Origin: Variovorax sp. CF079
GTDB lineage: Bacteria; Pseudomonadota; Gammaproteobacteria; Burkholderiales; Burkholderiaceae_C
Assembly: GCF_900101545.1 (NCBI RefSeq)
Contig: NZ_FMZU01000020.1
Location: 90,357 to 154,356 of the forward strand
Direction: 5' to 3'
DNA: 64,000 bases
In this document: one piece after another, positions 40,667 through 51,162 of the stretch
Layout of the letters: every line of letters starts with the position of its first letter
Numbering within the stretch: the first letter of the stretch is position 1
Position numbers and translations under genes: made by a program
The notes under the pieces: model-generated
What the model was told of the DNA's origin: nothing
What the model saw: the letters and a program-made list of their open reading frames with translations, nothing else
The model's database searches: none

Positions 40667-41604
40667 GGGTGCGATCTCGGCGCGGCATTCTGCCACCGCC
40701 GCCAGTAGTCGAAGGCCACGCGGAAGGTGCCGAGCTGCACCTGCACGGTCTCCGCAATGTCGCTCGCATAGCCGCCGGCCATCGCGAACGCGAGCGGAAT
40801 CCGGCGCTGCCAGGCAAAGTCGAACACGCGCCGGTCGCGCGCCTCCAGGCCATCGAAACTCAGCTTGAGGCGTCCCAGCCGGTCGCGCTCGAAGGGATCG
40901 GCGCCCGCGAGGTAGATCACGAGGCCGGGCGAGAAGCGCCGGTCGAGTTCGTCGAGCGCGTGCTCGAGCGCTGCCAGGTACTCGGCATCGCCGCAGCCGT
41001 CGGGCAGTTCGACGTCGAGATCGCTCGCCTCCTTGTGGAACGGGAAGTTCTTCTGGCCGTGCATCGACAGCGTGAACACGCTCGGATCCTCTCGGAAGAT
41101 GCGCGCGGTGCCGTTGCCCTGGTGCACGTCGAGGTCGATCACCGCCACCTGGAAAGGCAGGCGCCCCCGCCTGCCGTGCTCCGCCTGCATGAGCCGCGCG
41201 GAGACCGCCGCATCGTTGAAGACGCAGAAGCCCCCGCCCCTGTCCGCGCTCGCATGGTGGGTACCGCCGGCCATGTTGGCCGAGATGCCTTCCGCCAGGG
41301 CCGCCCGGCAGGCGGCGATGGTGGCGCCGGCCGATCGGCGCGAGCGCTCTGCCATCGCCTCGCTCCATGGAAAACCGATTTCGCGCATGGCCTGCGGATC
41401 GACACTGCCGTCGCTGATGGCGGCAATCCATTGCGGCGTGTGGGCCAGCGCCAGTTCGCCGTCGCTGGCGCGCGGTGCCTCGAACATCTGCACTGCGGGC
41501 AAATGCTGCTGGAGCCGCTCGCGCAGCAGCGCGTACTTCCCCATCGGAAACCGGTGGCCGCTGGGAAGCGGCAGCACGAAATGGCCTGAGTAAAACGCAC
41601 GCAT
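40663..41604 (-). CDS. Histone deacetylase-like amidohydrolase
   Basis: Bacterial members of this zinc hydrolase family remove acetyl groups from polyamines, acetoin-related or other small amides. The 313-residue protein keeps the family motifs: GGTHHASADRGGGFCVFNDA, VIDLDVHQGNGT (zinc D and H), AGADPFERDRLG (zinc D) and AMAGGY. The substrate is unknown. ATG 41604 (MRAFYSGHFVLPLP) fits the family start better than 41661. It is followed by the thioesterase gene with overlapping ends. Confidence 0.85.
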   Translation of the reverse strand: MRAFYSGHFVLPLPSGHRFPMGKYALLRERLQQHLPAVQMFEAPRASDGELALAHTPQWIAAISDGSVDPQAMREIGFPWSEAMAERSRRSAGATIAACRAALAEGISANMAGGTHHASADRGGGFCVFNDAAVSARLMQAEHGRRGRLPFQVAVIDLDVHQGNGTARIFREDPSVFTLSMHGQKNFPFHKEASDLDVELPDGCGDAEYLAALEHALDELDRRFSPGLVIYLAGADPFERDRLGRLKLSFDGLEARDRRVFDFAWQRRIPLAFAMAGGYASDIAETVQVQLGTFRVAFDYWRRWQNAAPRSHP

Positions 41605-41653
41605 CGGAACATTGTCGGCGGCGCCTCTGCCTTTTAGAAAGCGCGTTCTAAAT

Positions 41654-41730
41654 TGCTGCATGGCAACAAATTTTCACTTGATCGAAACGCTTGGCTGCCT
41701 ATACTTCAGGCCATGCTGCACCGCAACAAA
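41654..41730 (+). promoter_or_regulatory. phaP promoter flanked by two direct repeats, probable PhaR operators
   Basis: TGCTGCATGGCAACAAA (41654-41670) and TGCTGCACCGCAACAAA (41714-41730) differ at two of 17 positions and start exactly 60 bp apart. Between them lie TTGATC (41678-41683) and TATACT (41700-41705), a good -35/-10 pair with 16-bp spacing. One repeat sits upstream of the -35 and the other at the transcript start, ideal for repression. PhaR, the repressor that senses polyhydroxybutyrate, controls phasin genes through similar TGC/GCA sites, so PhaR is the likely binder; this is inference. Confidence 0.65.
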
Positions 41731-41789
41731 ATAAAGAGGGGCAGCTCATCCGCGACCGACCTCTTTCATTCATCAACTGGAGCATCCAC

Positions 41790-42347
41790 ATGGCACTGAC
41801 CGCTGACCAACTCATCGCTTCCCACAAAGCCAACCTCGAAACCCTGTTCGGCCTGACCACCAAGGCCTTCGAAGGCGTCGAGAAGCTGGTCGAACTGAAC
41901 GTGACCGCCTCCAAGGCTGCGCTGGTCGAAGCCGCCGGCACCACGCAAGCGATTCTCAGCGTCAAGGACGCGCAAGAGCTGCTCGCCCTGCAAGCCGGCC
42001 TGTTCCAGCCCCTCGCCGAGAAGACCGCTGCCTACAGCCGTCACCTGTATGACATCGCCCAAGGCACCGGCGCCGAGTTCACCAAGGCTTTCGAAGTGAA
42101 GGCTGCTGAAGCCCAGCAAGCCTTCGTCGGCCTGGTCGACAGCGCTGCCAAGAACGCCCCCGCCGGTTCGGAAACCGCCGTCGCCGTGATGAAGAGCGCC
42201 GTGGCTGCTGCCAACAACGCTTTCGAATCGGTCCAGAAGGCCGTCAAGCAAGCGTCCGACGTCGCCGAAGCCAACTTCCAGGCCGTTTCGACCACGGCCG
42301 TGAACGCTGCCAAGAGCACCGCTCAAACCGCTTCCCGCAAGCGCTGA
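41790..42347 (+). CDS. phaP: Phasin (polyhydroxyalkanoate granule protein)
   Basis: Phasins coat the surface of polyhydroxybutyrate granules and control their size and number. The 185-residue Ala-rich, helical protein begins MALTADQLIASHKANLETLF and shows TTKAFEGVEKLVELNVTASK, the phasin (PhaP) N-terminal signature. No granule synthase gene is in the window. The promoter at 41678 has two flanking repeats typical of a repressor site. A terminator follows at 42382. Confidence 0.93.
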   Translation: MALTADQLIASHKANLETLFGLTTKAFEGVEKLVELNVTASKAALVEAAGTTQAILSVKDAQELLALQAGLFQPLAEKTAAYSRHLYDIAQGTGAEFTKAFEVKAAEAQQAFVGLVDSAAKNAPAGSETAVAVMKSAVAAANNAFESVQKAVKQASDVAEANFQAVSTTAVNAAKSTAQTASRKR

Positions 42348-42381
42348 TTGTCTCCTTGGGTCCTTCGGGATCCAATTCAGG

Positions 42382-42410
42382 GCCCTGTTCTCGGACGGGG
42401 CTTTTTTTTT
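42382..42410 (+). terminator. Terminator after phaP
   Basis: GCCCTG (42382-42387) pairs with CGGGGC (42396-42401) with one G-T pair, followed by nine T. It separates phaP from the SDR gene. Confidence 0.8.
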
Positions 42411-42452
42411 GCGCTCTATGATCGCCGGCAACGTTTTTTCAGGAGACATCCC

Positions 42453-43211
42453 ATGCACATCGACGGCAAGGTTTTCATCGTCACCGGCGGCGCTTCGGGC
42501 CTCGGCGAAGGCACCGCACGCATGCTGGCGGCGAACGGCGCCAAGGTGGTCATCGCCGACATGCAGGCCGACAAGGGCGAAGCGGTCGCCAAGGAAATCG
42601 GCGGCACTTTCGTCAAGTGCGACGTGAGCCAGGAGGCCGACGGCCAGGCCGTGGTGGCTGCCGCCCAGAAGCTGGGCAAGCTGATGGGGCTGGTCAACTG
42701 CGCAGGCATCGCGCCGGCCGAAAAAACCGTCGGCAAGACCGGGCCGCACGCGCTCGCCGTGTTCAGCAAGACCGTCACGGTCAACCTGATCGGCAGCTTC
42801 AACATGATCCGGCTGGCGGCCGACGCCATGAGCAAGAACGAGCCCGAGGCCACCGGGGAGCGCGGCGTGCTGATCTCCACCGCCTCGGTGGCAGCCTACG
42901 ATGGCCAGATCGGCCAGGCCGCCTACAGCGCCTCCAAGGGCGGCGTGGTCGGCATGACGCTGCCGATCGCGCGCGACCTGGCGCGCAACGGCATCCGCAA
43001 CATGACGATCGCGCCCGGCATCTTCGGCACGCCGATGCTGTTCGGCATGCCCCAGGAGGTGCAGGATGCGCTGGCCGCCAGCGTGCCCTTCCCTTCGCGC
43101 CTGGGCACGCCCGAGGACTATGCGAAGCTCGCCAAGCACATCATCGAGAACGACATGCTCAACGGCGAGGTGATCCGGCTCGACGGGGCGATTCGGCTGG
43201 CGCCGCGCTGA
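42453..43211 (+). CDS. SDR-family oxidoreductase (3-hydroxyacyl-CoA dehydrogenase type 2-like)
   Basis: The 252-residue SDR has the cofactor motif VTGGASGLGEGTARML, the D36/M37 region that favours NAD(H), NCAG, and the catalytic Ser-Tyr-Lys (ISTASVAAYDGQIGQAAYSA, ASKGG). Its pattern, with GIFGTPML and FPSRLGTPEDYA, matches human type-2 hydroxyacyl-CoA dehydrogenase and its bacterial relatives. It probably acts in beta-oxidation. Its last 53 bp overlap the convergent YihY gene. Confidence 0.88.
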   Translation: MHIDGKVFIVTGGASGLGEGTARMLAANGAKVVIADMQADKGEAVAKEIGGTFVKCDVSQEADGQAVVAAAQKLGKLMGLVNCAGIAPAEKTVGKTGPHALAVFSKTVTVNLIGSFNMIRLAADAMSKNEPEATGERGVLISTASVAAYDGQIGQAAYSASKGGVVGMTLPIARDLARNGIRNMTIAPGIFGTPMLFGMPQEVQDALAASVPFPSRLGTPEDYAKLAKHIIENDMLNGEVIRLDGAIRLAPR

Positions 43212-44112
43212 CCTTCGAGATCTCGGCCGGCAGCGGAGTCGCGTTGCCGGTGCGCTCCAGGCGCTCGTACTGCGCGATCACCTGGGCACCGAACAGCACC
43301 AGCGTGGCGGCGATCTCCAGGCTCAGCAGCACCACGATCGCGGTGGTCAGCGAGCCGTAGACCACGTTCACCTGCGACAGCGTGGCGAAGTAGAGCACCA
43401 GCACGCGGCGCGTGATCTCCCACAGCAGCGCCGCAGTCACGCCGCCCAGCAGCGCGTGCCGCAGCCGCAGCCGCCCCACCGGCATCACCAGGTAGAGGGA
43501 GGTCAGCATGAAGATCTCGCCGCCCAGCCCGAGCAGGTACAGCAGCACCCCCGACACGCCCGACAGCGACCAGCTGCGGCCGAAAAGCTCGACGCTTTCC
43601 TGCCCGATCACCTGCAGCGCGCCGGACACCAGCGTCACCAGCAGCAGCCCGACGCACAGGCACAGGATGTAGATGTAGGGCATCACCGCAGAGATCAGGA
43701 AGTGGCGGGAATGGTCGGCCTTGCGGTGGTGGAAGATCACCGCCATGGCACTTTCCAGCACGGTGAAGGCGAGCGAGCTGAAGAAGATCATCGTCACCAG
43801 CAGCACCGGCCCCAGCACGTCCCGATGGGCCAGGAAGTTCGACAGCTCGGCGACGATGGCCCGCGACTGGCCCGGCAACAGCCACTCCAGATAGCGTCCG
43901 ACCGCGCTCAGCAGTTCTCCCTGGTCGATGAAATGCGACAGCGCGATCACGCTCACGATCAGGAGCGGCACGATCGACAGCAGCGCGTAGTAGGCGACCG
44001 CGCCGGCCAGCAGCAGGCCCTGGTTGGCCCGGAAGGCCTTGAGCGCCTCCCAGGCGAACCGGAGGGGATGGCGCAGCAAGGGCACTGCGTGGCGGACGGT
44101 GTGGCGAATCAT
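43159..44112 (-). CDS. YihY/UPF0761 family inner-membrane protein
   Basis: The 317-residue protein has about six helices and the YihY/BrkB signatures NQGLLLAGAVAYYALLSIVP and VYGSLTTAIVVLLSLEIAA. Family members were once called ribonuclease BN, a name now known to be wrong; the function is unknown. The start is ATG 44112. The 3' end overlaps the convergent SDR gene by 53 bp, so the last 18 or so residues (a Pro/Arg-rich tail) are coded opposite the SDR C-terminus. Confidence 0.85.
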   Translation of the reverse strand: MIRHTVRHAVPLLRHPLRFAWEALKAFRANQGLLLAGAVAYYALLSIVPLLIVSVIALSHFIDQGELLSAVGRYLEWLLPGQSRAIVAELSNFLAHRDVLGPVLLVTMIFFSSLAFTVLESAMAVIFHHRKADHSRHFLISAVMPYIYILCLCVGLLLVTLVSGALQVIGQESVELFGRSWSLSGVSGVLLYLLGLGGEIFMLTSLYLVMPVGRLRLRHALLGGVTAALLWEITRRVLVLYFATLSQVNVVYGSLTTAIVVLLSLEIAATLVLFGAQVIAQYERLERTGNATPLPAEISKVSAAPAESPRRAGSPRR

Positions 44113-44202
44113 GCGGATGCGGCGCGGGATTCGAAGCGACCAGTATGCCGCCGGCCCGCGGTGGCATGAGGTCTTGCGTATGATTTGCCGCTCTCCGCCT
44201 AC

Positions 44203-46092
44203 ATGACCATCCCCGCCTCTTTCATCCAGGAACTGATCGCGCGCGCCGACGTGGTGGAAATCGTCGGCCGCTATGTCCAGTTGAAGAAGGCCGGCGCCAA
44301 CTTCATGGGCCTGTGCCCGTTCCATGGCGAGAAGTCGCCTTCGTTCTCGGTCAGCCCCACCAAGCAGTTCTATCACTGCTTCGGCTGCGGAGTGCACGGC
44401 AACGCCATCGGCTTCCTGATGGAGCACGCCGGCATGGGCTTCGTCGAGGCGGTGCACGACCTGGCCGGCCAGTACGGCCTGCAGGTGCCCGAGGACGACG
44501 CCTCGCCCGAGGAGCGCGCCCGCGCTGCCGGCCAGCGCCAGAAGCAGGCCACCCTGTCCGAGGTGCTCGAGAAGGCCGGCGACGCCTACAAGAAGCAGCT
44601 GCGCCAGTCGCCCGCGGCCATCGACTACCTCAAGGGTCGCGGCGTCTCGGGCGAGATCGCCCGGCAGTTCGGCATCGGCTACGCCCCCGCGGGCTGGCGC
44701 ACGCTGGCCGGCGTGTTCCCCGACTACGACGATCCGCTGCTCGCCGAGAGCGGGCTGGTGATCGCCGGCGAGCCGGACGACAACGGCGACGGCAAGCGCT
44801 ACGACCGCTTCCGCGACCGCGTGATGTTCCCGATCCGCAACGTCAAGGGCGAGTGCATCGGCTTTGGCGGGCGAGTGCTCGGCGACGAGAAGCCCAAATA
44901 CCTCAACTCGCCCGAGACCCCGGTGTTCAGCAAGGGCCGCGAGCTCTACGGCCTCTACGAAGCCCGCGCCGCCTTCCGCGAACGCGGCTACGCGCTCGTG
45001 ACCGAGGGCTACATGGACGTGGTGGCGCTGGCGCAGCTGGGCTTTCCGAACGCGGTCGCGACGCTGGGCACCGCCTGTACGCCGGAACACGTTCAAAAGC
45101 TGTTCCGCTTCACCGAATCGGTCGTGTTCAGCTTCGACGGCGACGCGGCCGGCCGGCGCGCCGCCCGCAAGGCGCTCGACGGCGCCCTGCCCTATGCCAG
45201 CGACGTGCGCAGCGTCAAATTCTTGTTTCTGCCGGCCGAGCACGACCCCGACAGCTTCATCCGCGAGTTCGGCGCCGATGCCTTCGCGCGCTTCGTGAAC
45301 GAAGCCACGCCGCTGAGCCGCTTCATGCTCGAAGCCGCGCGCGAAGGCTGCGACCTCGGGACGGCCGAGGGGCGCGCCCACATCGCCAGCAATGCGCGGC
45401 CGCTCTGGAGCGCATTGCCGGAAGGCGCGCTCAAGCGCCAGCTGCTCGGGGAGATCGCCGAGATGGTCCAGTTGAGCACCCAGGAGCTGTCTGAACTGTG
45501 GACGCCGGCGGCTGCCGCACGCGCCCCGGCCTCCTCGCCTCGCGAGCGGGGCGAAAGCGAGGGCTATGGCCGGCCGCGGGAGGGCCGCCGCGCCTCCGCC
45601 CCCCGGCGGCCCTCCCGCGGCCGCACGCTGCCGCCCGGCCGGGCGGATGTGGCCGCGCGGCTGCTGCTGTCGAACATGGCCGAATGGGAGGGGCTTTCCC
45701 ATGAGCTGCACGGCCTGCTGTGCGACCTGCCGGGCGAGCACGGGCAGCTCTTCGCCTGGCTCGACAGCCAGTTGCACGAGCACGGCGTGCAGCCCTGGGC
45801 CGCGCTGCGCGAAGGCATGCGGGGCACCGCCTTCGAGGCCTTGGCCGAGCGCGTCATGACCAGCCCCGACGGAGGGCCCATCGGCGAGGCGGAGGGCGAA
45901 CAGGCAGCCGATGCCGCCCGGGAACTGCGCAACGTGCTCGACTTCATGCTGGACGACCTGCTCAAGGCTCAGCAAAGCGAGGCCATTGGCGCCGTAGGGA
46001 GCGATCCGCGTGCCCTGCAGCGGTACAAGGCGTTGGAGGCGCGCCGCCTGGAACTGCGCGCACGGCTCCAGGCCGGATCGAACCTTGCTTGA
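44203..46092 (+). CDS. dnaG: DNA primase
   Basis: DnaG makes RNA primers for replication. The 629-residue protein has an N-terminal zinc ribbon (CPFHGEKSPSFSV and HCFGCG), the catalytic core with TOPRIM motifs (VTEGYMDVVALAQ, FSFDGDAAGRRAARKAL), and a C-terminal helicase-binding domain. ATG 44203 (MTIPASFIQELIARADVVEI) is the family start. Between core and C-terminal domain is an Arg/Pro/Gly-rich linker (about residues 445-485) whose DNA forms a 20-bp perfect palindrome (45571-45623). rpoD follows after 280 bp; the usual rpsU is not upstream. Confidence 0.95.
   Translation: MTIPASFIQELIARADVVEIVGRYVQLKKAGANFMGLCPFHGEKSPSFSVSPTKQFYHCFGCGVHGNAIGFLMEHAGMGFVEAVHDLAGQYGLQVPEDDASPEERARAAGQRQKQATLSEVLEKAGDAYKKQLRQSPAAIDYLKGRGVSGEIARQFGIGYAPAGWRTLAGVFPDYDDPLLAESGLVIAGEPDDNGDGKRYDRFRDRVMFPIRNVKGECIGFGGRVLGDEKPKYLNSPETPVFSKGRELYGLYEARAAFRERGYALVTEGYMDVVALAQLGFPNAVATLGTACTPEHVQKLFRFTESVVFSFDGDAAGRRAARKALDGALPYASDVRSVKFLFLPAEHDPDSFIREFGADAFARFVNEATPLSRFMLEAAREGCDLGTAEGRAHIASNARPLWSALPEGALKRQLLGEIAEMVQLSTQELSELWTPAAAARAPASSPRERGESEGYGRPREGRRASAPRRPSRGRTLPPGRADVAARLLLSNMAEWEGLSHELHGLLCDLPGEHGQLFAWLDSQLHEHGVQPWAALREGMRGTAFEALAERVMTSPDGGPIGEAEGEQAADAARELRNVLDFMLDDLLKAQQSEAIGAVGSDPRALQRYKALEARRLELRARLQAGSNLA
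45571..45623. repeat. 20-bp perfect inverted repeat inside dnaG
   Basis: CGGCCGCGGGAGGGCCGCCG (45571-45590) and its exact reverse complement (45604-45623) are separated by 13 bp. It lies in frame in the dnaG linker. An mRNA hairpin this long and GC-rich would be extremely stable. It looks like a palindromic repeat element taken into the gene, but no second copy is seen in the window. Confidence 0.9.
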
Positions 46093-46114
46093 AAAATGCG
46101 CAACGCGCTATAAT
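46085..46114 (+). promoter_or_regulatory. rpoD promoter overlapping the end of dnaG
   Basis: A perfect -10 TATAAT (46109-46114) lies 18 bp after TTGCTT (46085-46090). The -35 overlaps the dnaG stop codon. The untranslated leader to the rpoD ATG would be about 250 nt, and I see no recognisable element in that leader. This gives rpoD its own housekeeping promoter within the dnaG-rpoD unit. Confidence 0.7.
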
Positions 46115-46372
46115 TTAAGGCTTCGCTATACGCGAAACGGCAAGAGCGACAGCAGCACCTCCGGGCCGACCCTCCAGCGCAACGCACTTCCCCACGGGAA
46201 AAAGGGTCAATACACCGCAAGGACTGCACACCAAATGTTCGCCCGACATCTTGCCTTTTTGAAGCGTGCTTGAGGATTTGCCTCCTCTTCGCTCCATTGT
46301 TTGTGCTCCCGCCCGCGCCGGCTTGTTGGCGTCTGTGATTCCGCTTGTTCATTCTTGTTGTACCGAGGTTGT

Positions 46373-48682
<2,310 letters not shown>

Positions 48683-48706
48683 TCCTTCAGCGGATCTTCG
48701 AGCCCG

Positions 48707-48742
48707 AACGCCCGCTTTGCCTTCACCGGCGGCGGGCGTTTT
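48707..48742 (+). terminator. Terminator after rpoD
   Basis: AACGCCCGC (48707-48715) pairs with GCGGGCGTT (48732-48740) across a 16-nt loop, followed by T to 48742. Confidence 0.75.
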
Positions 48743-48782
48743 GTATTCCCGCGCACAACAAGCAAGAACGGAGACCTCTCGC

Positions 48783-50021
48783 ATGAACCCCGACGCAGAC
48801 AAACTCTGGCACGCCCCGCGCTGGGCGCTCGCCGTGCTGCTGGCGGTGCTGGGCATGCTCGGTCCGTTCTCGATCGACACCTACATCCCGGCCTTCTCGG
48901 GCATCGCCAGCAGCATCGGCGCGACGCCGGCCCAGATGCAGCAGACGCTGTCGGCCTACCTGTTCGGCTTCGCCTTCATGAACCTGTTCCACGGCGCGCT
49001 GTCGGACAGCTTCGGCCGCCGGCCCGTGGTGCTGTGGGGCCTGGCCGTGTTCACCATCGCCTCGCTGGGCTGCGCGCTCGCGCAGACCATCGGCGAGCTG
49101 GTGTTCTTCCGCGCGCTGCAGGGACTGTCGACCGGCGCCGGCATCGTGGTCTCGCGCGCCGTGATCCGCGACATGTTCCCGCCGGCCGAAGCGCAACGGG
49201 TGATGAGCCAGGTCACGATCTATTTCGGCATCGCGCCCGCGATCGCGCCGATCGTGGGCGGCTTCCTGTTCGTGCACCTGGGCTGGCACAGCGTGTTCTG
49301 GTTCCTGGTGGCGGTGGGCGTGGTGCTGTTCGCCGCCAATTGGAAGCTGCTGCCCGAAACGCTGCACCAGAGCCAGCGCCAACCCTTCGAGGTGCGGCAC
49401 CTGATGCGCGGCTACTGGGACCTGTGCTCCGATCCGCGCTTCCTGCTGCTGGCGCTCGCGAGCGGCGTGCCTTTCAACGGCATGTTCCTCTACGTGCTGG
49501 CCGCGCCCGCCTTTCTCGGCGACCACCTGGCGCTCGCGCCCACCCAGTTCTTCTGGTTCTTCCTGCTGACCATCGGCGGCATCATGGCCGGCGCCTGGGC
49601 CAGCGGACGCATGGCAGGCAAGGTCGCGCCCAAGCGGCAGATCCGCGACGGCTTCGTGATCATGCTGGCGACCTCGCTGCTCAACGTCGTAGCCAATGCC
49701 TTGTTCGCGCCGCACCCGGCCTGGGCGCTGTGGCCCATCGCGGTGTTCGCCTTCGGCTGGGCGCTGATGGTGCCGGTGGTGACACTGCTGGTGCTCGACC
49801 TGCATCCCGAGCGCCGCGGCATGGCCTCCTCGCTGCAGGCGGTGATCGGCTCGACCGCCAATGGCATCGTGGCCGGCGTGATTGCGCCGCTGGTGATGCA
49901 TTCGACGCTGGCGCTGGCGTTGACCTCGCTCCTCATGATGAGCGTGGGCCTGGTTGCCTGGGTCTGGCTGCACGGGCGCTGGCCCGAGATCGGGCGCAGG
50001 TTCGCCGGCGAGGTGGCCTGA
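48783..50021 (+). CDS. Bcr/CflA-family multidrug MFS exporter
   Basis: The 412-residue protein has twelve helices and the Bcr/CflA pattern: DTYIPAFSGIASSIGATPAQ, LSDSFGRRPVVLWGL and the helix 5 motif region AIAPIVGGFLFVHLGWHSVFW. Family members export chloramphenicol, bicyclomycin or other compounds; the substrate here is unknown. ATG 48783. A 5-bp gap separates it from the HPP-CBS gene. Confidence 0.88.
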   Translation: MNPDADKLWHAPRWALAVLLAVLGMLGPFSIDTYIPAFSGIASSIGATPAQMQQTLSAYLFGFAFMNLFHGALSDSFGRRPVVLWGLAVFTIASLGCALAQTIGELVFFRALQGLSTGAGIVVSRAVIRDMFPPAEAQRVMSQVTIYFGIAPAIAPIVGGFLFVHLGWHSVFWFLVAVGVVLFAANWKLLPETLHQSQRQPFEVRHLMRGYWDLCSDPRFLLLALASGVPFNGMFLYVLAAPAFLGDHLALAPTQFFWFFLLTIGGIMAGAWASGRMAGKVAPKRQIRDGFVIMLATSLLNVVANALFAPHPAWALWPIAVFAFGWALMVPVVTLLVLDLHPERRGMASSLQAVIGSTANGIVAGVIAPLVMHSTLALALTSLLMMSVGLVAWVWLHGRWPEIGRRFAGEVA

Positions 50022-50026
50022 CGACG

Positions 50027-51157
50027 ATGCGCTGGGACGATCTGCGGACTTTCGCGCGCGCCTGGCTGCCGGCGCGCACCAACGTCAACGCACGCGAAAG
50101 GCTGCGCGCCGTCGCCGGCGCGGGGCTGGGGCTTCTGCTCACGGCGCTGCTCTCCCAGATGACAGGCTCTTCCATCGACAGCCGCTGGCTGGTCGCCCCG
50201 CTGGGCGCCAGCGCAGTGCTGGTGTTCGCGCTGCCGGCCAGTCCGCTGGCCCAACCCTGGTCCGTGATCGCCGGCAACACGTTCTCGGCGCTCGTCGGCG
50301 TGGCCTGCGCACGCTGGATGCCGGACCCGGTATGGGCCAGCGCACTCGCGCCCGCGCTGGCCATCGCGCTGATGTTCGCGATGCGCTGCCTGCACCCGCC
50401 CGGCGGCGCGGTGGCGCTGTTCGCCGTGCTGAGCCACACGACGCATTTCCCTTTCTCGCTCTATCCGGTGCTGGCCAACTCCGTGCTGCTGGTGCTCGCC
50501 GGCGTGCTCTACAACAGCCTGACCGGCCGGCGCTACCCGCATGTGCAGCTCGCGCCGCGCGAACCCAAGGCCGATGCGCGCTTCAGCTCGGCCGACATCG
50601 ATGCGGTGCTCGCGCGCTACAACCAGGTGCTCGACATCAGCCGCGACGACCTCGAATCGCTGATCCGGCAGACCGAGCTCGAGTCGTACAAGCGCCGCCT
50701 CGGCACCGTGCGCTGCGCCGACATCATGTCGCGCGACCCGGTGATCGCCGAGTTCGGCACGCCGCTGCAGGAGGCATGGTCCTTGATGCAGCAGCGGCGC
50801 ATCAAGGCGCTGCCGGTGATCGACCGCACGCGCCGCGTGGTCGGCATCGTGACGCAGGCCGACTTCTTTCGCCACATCGACCTGGAGCATCACGAGGGGC
50901 TGGGCGGACGGCTGCGCGATTTCGTCCGCGCGACGCGAACCGTGATGTCGAGCAAGCCCGAGGTGGTCGGCCAGATCATGACGCGGCAGGTGCGCGTGGC
51001 GAGCGAGGAGCGGCCGATGGTCGAACTGGTGCCGCTCTTCTCCGAGGGCGGCCACCACCATATCCCGATCATTGATGGTGAAAGGCGGCTCACCGGCATG
51101 ATCACGCAGTCCGATTTCGTGCGCGCGCTGTACCGCGCCGTCGGCCCGGAAAGCTGA
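50027..51157 (+). CDS. HPP-family membrane protein with two CBS domains
   Basis: The 376-residue protein has an N-terminal HPP domain of about four helices (residues about 20-165) with the name motif CLHPPGGAVALFAV, and a C-terminal part with two CBS domains (VRCADIMSRDPVIAEFGTPL and VGQIMTRQVRVASEERPMVE). HPP proteins include nitrite and other anion transporters of chloroplasts and cyanobacteria; CBS domains usually sense adenine nucleotides. The role here is not known. It is coupled to the exporter gene upstream. Confidence 0.85.
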   Translation: MRWDDLRTFARAWLPARTNVNARERLRAVAGAGLGLLLTALLSQMTGSSIDSRWLVAPLGASAVLVFALPASPLAQPWSVIAGNTFSALVGVACARWMPDPVWASALAPALAIALMFAMRCLHPPGGAVALFAVLSHTTHFPFSLYPVLANSVLLVLAGVLYNSLTGRRYPHVQLAPREPKADARFSSADIDAVLARYNQVLDISRDDLESLIRQTELESYKRRLGTVRCADIMSRDPVIAEFGTPLQEAWSLMQQRRIKALPVIDRTRRVVGIVTQADFFRHIDLEHHEGLGGRLRDFVRATRTVMSSKPEVVGQIMTRQVRVASEERPMVELVPLFSEGGHHHIPIIDGERRLTGMITQSDFVRALYRAVGPES

Positions 51158-51162
51158 GCCGA

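Noticed and set aside
43159..45975. A 938-residue open frame on the minus strand running across dnaG and yihY
   Set aside because: Its C-terminal third is the real YihY protein; the rest lies opposite dnaG, is low-complexity Gly/Ala/Arg/Gln sequence, and matches no family. It is a shadow of high-GC codon usage.
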